A DNA stretch of 64,000 bases from Polytrichum commune. Lineage: Eukaryota > Streptophyta > Polytrichopsida > Polytrichales > Polytrichaceae. The stretch covers positions 55,609,169 to 55,673,168 of the forward strand of contig OX485806.1 in NCBI GenBank assembly GCA_950295325.1, read 5' to 3'. The stretch's first letter is position 1. Each line of letters starts with the position of its first letter. A program made the position numbers and the translations under genes. The notes under the pieces are model-generated. The model made no database searches. It saw nothing but the letters and a program-made list of their open reading frames with translations, and was not told where the DNA came from. Shown here in pieces: positions 22,361 to 31,500 of the stretch.

Positions 22361-23238
22361 ACTCATGAAGGTGTTCCTTGTATTAGATTTCAAGTTTACC
22401 TATTCATAAAGGATAACAATTGCCATTGTTTATAATTGTACAAAGTTTCACCTCTACGTATATTTTTACACAATCATCAAGTATTTTGGAACCAACACCC
22501 AATAACGTTATTACACATTAACCTTGCTCTAAATACCTTCACCATGTTTCATGAATCCACCATCCTAAGAACCAAACATAATGAAAGGAATCGCAAAAAT
22601 ATGTGTTGACCGTAAATCAATGAATGAGGAGAAATTGGGTAAAGTCAATAAAAATTCTAATGTTTCCAAATCCAACCAATTACATGTTCATTTCTTGTAT
22701 ATTTTCTTTATTTATTTAAATAACATTCCACATATTCCTATGACATAATAGGCGTTTGGCCTGGAGTCTTCAATTTGAATTGGTCAATTCTTAAACTTTA
22801 TTTGCCAAGTTGTAACTAGTGGTCGGATCTATTTTTTAATAGCTTGAAATCATGCTTAGCTTGTCAAAATTACAACGATTGTATTCTTATATCCAGTATT
22901 TGCCTCTCCCATGTAGGTGGTTTTAAATTTCCTTCATAGAGATGGACTCCACCTAACTTTAACACTTCCCCTCCTTCATTTATCCACCACATTGGAAACT
23001 CTATGAACCTAATTTTTTAATTTGTTCCATTGAACTAGGTATCATATAGCCCCCTTTGGTATTGGATGTAACATCTTAATCAAAATGGTTTCCACATACA
23101 AATGATTTATCACAAAATATCTTGATGATAATAGGGTGAACTACCCCCGACATCAAGGGTGGTATGAAAACTCCAAGTTCATTGGAATGCAACTCTAGCA
23201 ATAAAATGTTAACTAACCAACCATTTAGTATTGGATGT
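22361..23238. other. No recognised feature
   Basis: AT-rich and noncoding. I see no repeat family member, TIR or reliable ORF. Confidence 0.5.
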
Positions 23239-23490
23239 CAATAGGACTAGAGATGAGATTGCACAAGCATATAGACATACACAAAATCATATGAATAGTG
23301 TTTGGAATGAGATGGTTTCATGCTTTCATTGCTTTGCCTTTTATTGATTTTTTCTCTTTGGTTCATACAAACAATATGGGATAATTTTTATCCCTCTTTG
23401 GACTAGTGTTGTGGCATTGTTGTGATCTTATGGTTTTTTATGTTTTTTCGATTACGTTCCCATTGACTATGAGAAATCTAATATATTTTT
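23239..23490 (-). mobile_element. 3' LTR of the nested copia element (Cop-1)
   Basis: The core 'agcatatagacatacacaaaatcatatgaat', 'gagatggtttcatg' and 'caatatgggata' matches the copia LTRs at 10.3, 54.3 and 58.6 kb. It lies directly downstream (minus strand) of RNase H. The polypurine tract and first TG are eroded, so the upper limit is approximate. Confidence 0.7.
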
Positions 23491-24150
23491 GGATTTTTAA
23501 GTTGTGATATTGTATATAGATACGTTTTGTACGAGGATGATGTGTGGGATTCTTTGCAAGTGCTATGCATCCGAATTGTGGTACATGACGGGTGTCGGTT
23601 TTTTTTGCATGTATCCACCAATTCTAATCCAAATCGCTTCTTTCTTGCAATGGCTAGGGGCCATGTACGCTGCCTTTGTTGTAAACATTGCAATGTTTCA
23701 TTGTTTCTTGCATTTCCACAAAATGATTCCATTGCCAGTAAAAAAAATGTGTTCCCCGTGGTGAACTGCCGGTCGTTTTTATCTCCCGCCCAATCCGCAC
23801 TGCAAAACCCTTTCAAGGCAATATCCTTGCCTCCAAAACATAATTTGAAATTCAAAGTGCCCTTCAAATACCTCATGATGTGTTTCACGGCCATCCAATA
23901 TGGTGGACCGTCCTTTGATATGAATTGGCCCACTGTACTCATTGTAATTGTAAGATTGGCCCTCGTACCCACCTTTGCATACATGAGAGATCTTATCCCA
24001 ATGTTGTATGGAATACTTTCCATTTTTTTACATTCTTCGTACGAAAGTTTTAACAATCTTAAATTTGCGTCGAATAGAGTTTCCACTGATTTACATTCTT
24101 CCATGTTGAAACACTTGAGGACCCCCTTGATGTAGTTCCTTTGGTTTATG
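23491..24150 (-). pseudogene. Cop-1 copia reverse transcriptase end and RNase H
   Basis: The minus strand reads INQRNYIKGVLKCFNMEECK, then YNIGIRSLMYAKVGTRAN, MAVKHIMRYLKGTLNFKLCF and FCSADWAGDKNDRQ, which holds the first RNase H aspartates. After that the frame slips: the GNQGC-type and KHIDVRYH-type segments appear only in broken form. The RT is interrupted by a 412-bp TIR element at 24161-24572. The ORF overlaps the TIR end, so its apparent start is not native. Confidence 0.85.
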
Positions 24151-24160
24151 GGGATGGTAC

Positions 24161-24572
24161 ACGGGGAGGTCACTCCATTGTCAAGTTGAAAACCACGTGC
24201 GAACAAAAAAAACCTACTTTTTCTAAGTTGCATCAACAAAATGGGTCAAACTTTTATTAAAAAAAAACTTATGAGTACATATACATGGTATCTATTACAT
24301 AGTAAAAATTGATAACCAAAATTGATCATTTTTCTTCTTCTAGAAAACATACCATTTCTAATTAGAATGACGCAGAATTGAACTAAAAAAATTAATAGAA
24401 AAAATGGAGATGATTAACATTTTCAAAAAAATATACAAAAAGATATCATCAATGGATATGTATATATAGAAAAAATATCATAATTTTTAAAATTATCTAT
24501 GGCATATAATATAGGGGTAGCAAACTTTGTTCGCACGTGGTTTTCAACTTGACAATGGAGTGACCTCCCCGT
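24161..24572. mobile_element. Nonautonomous TIR element (MULE-like MITE), 412 bp
   Basis: The terminal inverted repeats are perfect over 47 bp, starting ACGGGGAGGTCACTCC, and are followed by an AT-rich core with no ORF. The 10-bp flanks GGGATGGTAC (24151-24160 and 24573-24582) are identical. Long TIRs plus an 8-11 bp duplication point to the Mutator-like superfamily, though I see no transposase to prove it. Removing the element and one duplicate restores copia RT across TIPINQRNYIK. Perfect arms in a decayed host mean a recent insertion. Confidence 0.9.
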
Positions 24573-24582
24573 GGGATGGTAC

Positions 24583-24627
24583 GAGCTTTTTTATTCCTCT
24601 CAAATTCCACTTTTAGGCAATAAAATA
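24583..24627 (-). pseudogene. Cop-1 RT fragment between two insertions
   Basis: A short piece of copia RT (KKARTIP side of the empty site), equivalent to 55370-55400 of the other copia element ('caaattccacttctaggcaa'). It is cut off by the LTR-A fragment at about 24628. Confidence 0.6.
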
Positions 24628-25097
24628 ATTCTTGTATGAAGGCTGATGCTAACAAGCGAGCACTCCATCGTCATCTACGCGTCACGTAGATGCCGATGGA
24701 CTCAGGACTCATTTGCCCCATTCAGGCAAGTATTGAGGAATTTATGCCTGTTTGAACCTTGGCAATCCCAGGAATCACTCCCAGGCACTGCTGTACCAGG
24801 GCGCTGTCCCAGGACAGCGCCCCATTCAAATTGCCATAACTCTTAGCTTACACCTCCGATTGAGGTGATCTTGAGCATTCTAGAATCCCCACGCCATGAG
24901 CTACGCATAGCTCATGGCCTTAACCTTGTGCCTCCCAGTCTCTGTAGGTGGGAGGCGTTCCCAATGCCCGGGGCCCTCACCCACACTAGGATCACTTGGG
25001 CCCTCTCACCAACGGCGCCACAAGTCCCGGGTGTCGCTCCGGGGTCCCCCTTGTGCCCATGGTGTTTCGGGCACTCCTCATGGAGAGGTGCGCGGCA
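24628..25097 (-). mobile_element. Truncated LTR-A copy A8
   Basis: It has the 5' half of LTR-A only (on the minus strand, from TGCCGCGCACC at 25097 inward). It includes the palindromic GGGCGCTGTCCCAGGACAGCGCCC, now with one mismatch at the centre. The other half was lost together with the middle of Cop-1 RT, so a deletion followed the insertion. Confidence 0.8.
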
Positions 25098-25656
25098 TTA
25101 CTCTTATTTGGAAGATCTCCCAATCCATGGCCGATCACGTTGTGAGAATGCATCCAATGGTGATTAACTTGGCCATGGGGACAAAGGTTTCGTTAGAATC
25201 CACTATGGCCACTTCAAAGTATATTTTTGCTATTAAATTTGCCTTATGCCTAACAATTCCATCCAATGCATCCCTCTTGGTTTGGAACACCCATTTGTAC
25301 CATACACTCTAATGATCATTTAGAACGTTGGTCAGTTTTCACATATTGTTGGCAATGAACGAGTAAATTTTTTCTTGCATTATAGCCTTCCACTTGCTCA
25401 CATAGTTGGATCTCAACGCTTTGCACAAATTCAAATGATCATTCTAAAATGCCACATTGATCCATTCTTTGCGGTGTTGGCATAGAATATGTTTCTTCCA
25501 CCATTCTCTAGGCAGGTGCGGCTCCCTTGTAGGATATCTTCCATCTTTGCCAAATCTATTGATGCGGACATTATTCTCTTCTGGTCATTCATTTGTTTTT
25601 TTATTCGCAACCAAGTCATTTCTCACAACAACCACCAAGTGCACTCATGCCTTCAT
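25098..25656 (-). pseudogene. Cop-1 copia RT N-terminus and integrase C-terminal region
   Basis: Minus-strand RT start: LCKALRSNYVSKWKAIMQEK, then WYKWVFQTKRDALDGIVRHK, ANLIAKIYFEVAIVDSNETF and VPMAKLITIGCIL. These match the copia pattern 'W..AM..E...', 'WVFK.K....G...R.KARLVAKG', 'ETFAPVAK'. Upstream lies the variable integrase tail (MTWLRIKKQMNDQKR...). It ends at the target duplication of the 8.9-kb transposon, beyond which the same copia resumes at 34553. Confidence 0.8.
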
Positions 25657-25664
25657 TCCTTGCA
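25657..25664. repeat. Left target-site duplicate of the 8.9-kb transposon
   Basis: TCCTTGCA here equals TCCTTGCA at 34545-34552. The match extends to TCCTTGCACTC because the element also begins CTC. The two sites lie in a continuous copia sequence. Confidence 0.75.
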
Positions 25665-26040
25665 CTCGGGGGGGGGGGGGGGGGCACTGGCGAAAAACAT
25701 AGGAACTACGTTCGATAAAATATAGGGTCTTGTATAAAAATTTGGCGTAAAATTTGTAAAATTATTAGATGTTGTATAGGGTGCTTTGGGATTATGAAAC
25801 ATGATTATAAGTAATATAGCATTTGACAAAACATGATTAAATTACCTAAGTGGTACATATAAAATAGCATGGAGAAAAAACGATAGTTTCAAAAATTAAA
25901 TACTTTGCCACCAAAAAAACTCCAGAATGCTCGGCAATTAGCCGTTTCCTCTATAGAACTCCCTGGACTCTGCTCCCACCCTCGCCTCCGTCAACCCTAG
26001 TTCCTCTCTCGCCCCCGCCTCCGTCAAGCTTGGTGCAAGA

Positions 26041-26649
26041 ATGGCACTCTGCTTCTCCGAGGCCCTGGAACAATCGGAGGATTCACAATCAAGCAATCAC
26101 CACCGGAAGCCTTGTCGCTGTAAGTGCCTTTTATGACTTTCATTTAAGCATGTTCTGAAAATTTTGAGATTGTTCTCAACTGCTGCAATGTACAATTGAA
26201 ATGCTTCAATGTGTTCTACACGAAATCACTTGATATTCTTCCACCGCAAGTAACCAGTAATGAGGGATTTCAATTCACCTCTTATAAAGCCGAAGCTCTC
26301 TATTCCAAAGCTATCACCAGATTCAGCTTAGCCTTCGAAATCCTCAAACTCTTAGTCTTGTTCGCAATCTGATTTAGCTTTCCGCACACCGAATTGCAAA
26401 GCCTGCTGGATACATGAACAATCCGTACAGTAGTTTCAACTTGAAAGTGTTGCCGTTATCTTTCAAGTGTTGTCTGAAAATCAATACTAGCAAGGATAGG
26501 TATATGCTAAAGTAGCTGAGAGAAAATTGCTTGCAATTTTTGTTCCGAGTGCAGGTTTCGCTGCCGGGGTTGGATTCGACTGCTCCAGTTACTTCGCTTT
26601 CAGAGCTTTGGGGATCGAATTGGAATGTCGACATAGCCAGTTCATGTAG
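26041..26649 (+). pseudogene. Two-exon-like gene fragment of unknown function
   Basis: An ATG at 26041 opens 26 codons to a donor CGCT|GTAAGTGCC (26120). An acceptor GTTCCGAGTGCAG|G ends at 26554. Splicing keeps the frame: ...HHRKPCRC then FAAGVGFDCSSYFAFRALGI, ELECRHSQFM and TAG. The glycine-rich stretch hints at a small membrane or organelle protein. Another glycine-rich piece (YSFGGVRVGAGFGANPYNS) lies at about 28273-28330, before a donor-like CAG|GTACG. This looks like part of a host gene carried in the transposon. I cannot name it, and part of the original may be missing. Confidence 0.35.
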
Positions 26650-26899
26650 CAATTCATCCGGTGTTTTTCACATGGTCGTGGAAGCCTGGCCATCCCACAA
26701 GGTGTCTTTTCTATCCTGAGACCAACAAGATAGCAAAGAGATCCTGTTAGAGCTCAAAATCCTCCTGCTCCTTCGATTTAGGGGGGAGGCTGGGCTTCTT
26801 GGCAGGTTTAGAATCTTTGCTTTTATAAAGATGTCCATCTTTCTCGAGTTTTCCAATGTGCTTTGCACCACTTGACTTCCGTTTCTATCCCAAGTTCTT

Positions 26900-27331
26900 A
26901 TCTGGTGCATCTTGTTGGTTCCTGCAAGTCCCAATAACAACAAGCCTAGGGTTAGTATGTGCAAGTGCAAAATTAGTTTCTCTACTTTCTATTTGCTTAT
27001 TGAAGTGTGTGATTCTTGCAATTCCAGTGCTCCAATGAAGTGTTTTGAACTCGTGCTCTCTCCTCTTCCTAAATATGCCTTTAAAATTATTGTGAAGGAA
27101 ATTGGTAATTTATCTATCTGGTGCATCTTGTTGGTTCCTGCAAGTCCCAATAACAACAAGCCTAGGGTTAGTATGTGCAAGTGCAAAATTAGTTTCTCTA
27201 CTTTCTATTTGCTTATTGAAGTGTGTGGTTCTTGCAATTCCAGTGCTCCAGTGAAGTGTTTTGAACTCATGCTCTCTCCTCTTCCTAAATATGCCTTTAA
27301 AATTATTGTGAAGGAAATTGGTAATTTATCT
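26900..27331 (+). repeat. Tandem duplication, 2 x 216 bp
   Basis: Two nearly identical 216-bp units (26900-27115 and 27116-27331) differ at only a few bases. The length is a multiple of three, so the plus frame stays open through both (unit of 72 codons with NNNKPRVSMCKCKISF). This may be chance, since the segment also looks like an exon/intron edge ('cttgcaattccag'). Confidence 0.9.
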
Positions 27332-28548
27332 GATCAGCTTTAGCATCTACATTAATTAGTACTTGTGATATAACCCCATCATGAGCCTCAAAAACTCGTT
27401 GCAATTGGCCTGATTTGAGAGGCGCTTCATTTCTACATAATATAAGTTAGATTTTTCCACAAGCAAATCCTGTTTGCACCTTCTTTCTCCTTCATCTCAG
27501 GGGCTCGCTCAATCTTAGGTGATCCAGGTCAATATTTTTGCCTGTCCTTTTGAAAATACTCTCTTAAGTTAAGCGGGTAAAAGTCTGTTCTTGATCTTAA
27601 ATGGACACCTATATTTGAGCTATGTGGTTGGGTGTGAATTCTAGAACGGACACCATAAGGATATGGTTTTAAAAGAGATTGGCTACCTGCTCAAAATTTA
27701 TTAACCATTCTCGGTTCAACAGTGAACATTATTGGAGGGACCTATATGATCATTTATTGAGAAAGAGGTTTAGCAATTTGATAGTGAACAAGATATTCAT
27801 ATGAGCTGTGAAAATCATGAGACAAATGACTACGGCCTGAATTGGAGTTGCCAATCATGTTGTACTAATTGTGTGTTTCATATCCTACAGAAAGTGGGTG
27901 CAGAGCTCAAGGTGTCCATTTAGACCTGCTTGCTCTAAAACTTCTGAGCAAGAAAACTATGAACAACAAAGTAGTATGGAAAATTTCTCTCTGATCATGG
28001 AGATTGTTTCTGTATACGTTCACTCACTTCTTGTATCTATCAAATGCTCCAAACTGACCCATCACATACTAGCAGTTGCTGTTCCTTCTTAAAATTTTGT
28101 TCAAAACCTGGCTGTATTAATTGTTGAACCGGTTGTCTTTGTATTCCAGTTGACACGATTTGGGGTTCGACTTTCAAAACAATTGGCCATTAGCTTAGGC
28201 CACCCATTGATGGGATCATTGATCCTTCTTAATCCTATAGCGCCATCGAGCAAATTAGAGCAATCGAAAGGCCATACAGTTTCGGTGGAGTGCGTGTTGG
28301 TGCAGGGTTTGGCGCTAATCCTTACAATTCAGGTACGATTTCAACTCGTTTGTTTTTGTTCTATCTGCAAAATGTGAGTGCAATGCATTGGAATTTAGGG
28401 TTTGATCTTGGGGTTGGAGTTGCGGATCTAAGTTCGGGGTTGGGGTTTGAAATCTAGGGTTTAGGTTCAGGGTTTGAATTCTAAGGTCGGGCTTGGGGAT
28501 TTTGTTGTAGGGTTGATCTGCCAGCAACGTCCCAAGCGTAGTGGCACC
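27332..28548 (+). other. Noncoding or intron-like stretch upstream of the DDE gene
   Basis: No solid gene. A glycine-rich exon-like piece lies at about 28150-28331, between an acceptor-like 'tgtattccag' and the donor CAG|GTACG. The next acceptor-like site is TTTTGTTGTAG at about 28507. Telomere-like 'ctagggtttagg' motifs (28385-28475) lie in this putative intron. Confidence 0.35.
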
Positions 28549-31500
28549 ATGAAGGTGCGGGTGAAGATATATTTTCTCAAGCAAGAAGGAGACCTTCCTA
28601 AGTTGTTGAGCCCCATTGACACTGAAAAGGATGCTTCGCTAGAGACTCTACGGGCAAGATTGGAGCAGCTCAACGTCTTCAAGCGGTTGGGGCCCTATCA
28701 GTTTTGGGATGCCGAGGAGGGCTGTAGGATTGACATCGACTTTGAAGCCTTGAATTCAATTCGAGATTGTGTTCACTTGATTCCAGCAGAGGACGATGAG
28801 GCTGGACGATGTTGTAAGCGTCCTCGGGTGGATGACGTTGTATTGGGTGGGGAATATGTTGGAACTACAGATGAAATACCAAACGCGCATGCAGAAGAAG
28901 CTGATCTTAAGAGCAGAGAACCTGTACAGACGGGTCCAGCCTCCTCTTCAGGAGTTGGTGCACTGGAGGAGCATTCAGTGACAGACAACCCTGCTATGAA
29001 GTCCACCCTTGTGCCCAATGACGTGCTACAGTGGTACATGAAGGCGGAGGAGAGACTTCGTAAAGATCTCAAGCAAGTTTCTATGGAGGATCACGACTGG
29101 TCGTTGCGTTCTTGGGACCAAGGCGGGGCTGGAGTTGTGAAGTTGTATTGTGGTGAGTGTCGAAGTCCGATTGGTGGAAGCACGGGCAAACATACTAAGA
29201 ATTCTGTCGCGAATTTGTTTTCTAATTTTTTAAAAAACCATCTAAATAGTGCTAGCCACATAAGGAACTACTGCCGGCAGAAAGGAGTGGAATTTTCCAA
29301 TCACCCCCTAGCTGGCAGCACAAGAGACAATCCCTTGATATTTACTACTGCTGACCACAAGAGGATGGTAGAAGAAGGCATCGGGATTATTGCAACTGTG
29401 AATAAATCTGTTGATCTAGACAAACCAACTTTCCAATTGGTTGGTGACCCTGATGACACTCTGATGAAGTCCTATTGATTTAAGGTGAGGTGTGTTATAT
29501 GCCCAAAGGAAGTATTTCAGTTGTGCCCACCCCAACGGAATTTGGAGGCAAATCTACTCAACCATGTCCATGGAGTGGTGCACGCTAAAACCTTGGAGGA
29601 TTTGAATGCCCAATTTGCAAAAGGGTCAGCTTTATCCACCGGGAAGAGGGGCAGGCCAAGTCGATCCTCGGCATCCAGTGGTGAGGCTAGCCATAAGGGG
29701 TTGCATTCATTCTTCCGACATGTCAAAGGTGAGTTACAATCTTATGATAGAGAATCCTTGTCTTTGCTGGCATGTTGGGGTATGAGAGGGCCTAATTGTG
29801 TTTATGCTGGGAAGTCGTATGGTATCAATGGATTGTTGTTTGATCCCCATCTAGGTAAATTGTGGTACCCTGAGCCTCACTTAGAAGCATTGTTGAATGT
29901 AGATGGTGATGTTGTCATTGTAAAAGGTGCTTTCCGGCATTGTCGCGCACCTCTCCATGAGGAGTGCCCGAAACACCATGGGCACAAGGGGGACCCCGGA
30001 GTGACACCCGGGACTTGTGGCGCCGTTGGTGAGAGGGCCCAAGTGATCCTAGTGTGGATGAGGTCCCCGGGCGTTGGGAACGCCTCCCATCCACGAAGAC
30101 TAGGAGGCACAAGGGTAAGGCCATGAGCTATGCGTAGCTCATGGCGTGGTGATTCTAGAATGCTCAAGAACACCTCAATCCGAGGTGTGAGCTAGGAGTT
30201 ATGGCCATTTGAGTGGGGCGCTGTCCCGGGACAGCGCCCTGCTACAGCAGTGCCTGGGAGTGATTCCCGGGACTGCCAAGGTTCAAACAGGCATAACTTC
30301 CTCACCACTTGCCCGAATGGGGCAAGTGAGGAGTCCATCGGCATCTACGTGAAGCGTAGATGAAGATGGAGTGGTTGGTTGCTGGAATCAGACATCATAC
30401 AAGGAAGTTATGATGGTCTGAAGCTGCTGGGGGCTTCTAGGCCCAGCGGCTAAGGGAAAATGTCCACTTGGCCCCAACTCTTGGTAGAGAGACAAGAGGT
30501 TGGTTGACGGTGGGGTAGGGGCCCCGCGTAGAGTCCTAGAGGCTTATATGGGTGAGGTGGTGTGGCCTCACCCACCCGAGGCCGAACGGCAAGGCCTCCA
30601 TGGGCTTTGGCCTATTGTGAGGCCATAGTCGCCTAGTGTTCTTCGGGTTGTTGTAGTGTTGCTCCGGCAACGCGATGATCAACATAGGATTGGACTTCCA
30701 TGGATGGAAGTCCACATTGGGGAAATGGGTTACCGATTAAGGGGTGAGTCCCGAAAGCAAAGTAGGAGGGTTGGTTCCCTCCTATGAACTATTGGTCCGG
30801 GGTAAGAGGAGCTATCCATTAGCATGGCGGAATGCGAATGGTTAGCGCTCGTAACCTTTGCTAGAAACGAAAATTAGCAAGATTGTTAAGGGACCTAGCA
30901 AGGGTTGCGACAGGCATAGGTCATGTACAAGGTTTTCCATGTCAAGTGAACCGTTTCAGAACTTTACATGCTCGATGTGCTCTAGTATTGTCTTGGAAAT
31001 TGATTTCAGATTACGTGTTGTTCGTGAGGAATATGCGATTGATAAAAGAGGCCTTAGGAATACTGGTAGAGGTCGTAGGGCTGGGTACTTGTCAGTTTTT
31101 GAGTTGTGCTCCTACAGTCGGACATTGGCTAAAAAAACATAGACTTGAACATATGCGACATTGGTCTGCAAAGGTTAGAATTGCTCAATTGAAAATGAAA
31201 TGTCCTACGTTGAAAGAGTCTGCCAAGGGCGCATCTTATCAACATAACATTTACAAGTTCTGCCATGATATTATCAAAGCACATAGGACGGGGGCAATGG
31301 AAGGGAAACCGACGCTGTGGAATTATTTGCGTGATGTTGCTAGCAACCTGAACCATTCGAAACAAGGATTCAGATGGTCCACTAACTCTAAAGCATTTTC
31401 GCAAGCCATGAAAATGTATGGAGGTAGGCGCATGTGCGATTTGTTTGCATTGAATTATGCTGGTCCTAATTCCAATACTACCAAAAAAGAAAACCAGAAA

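Noticed and set aside
23527-24135. 202-codon plus ORF
   Set aside because: It is the antisense shadow of copia RT/RNase H at 23491-24150, whose protein motifs are clear on the minus strand.
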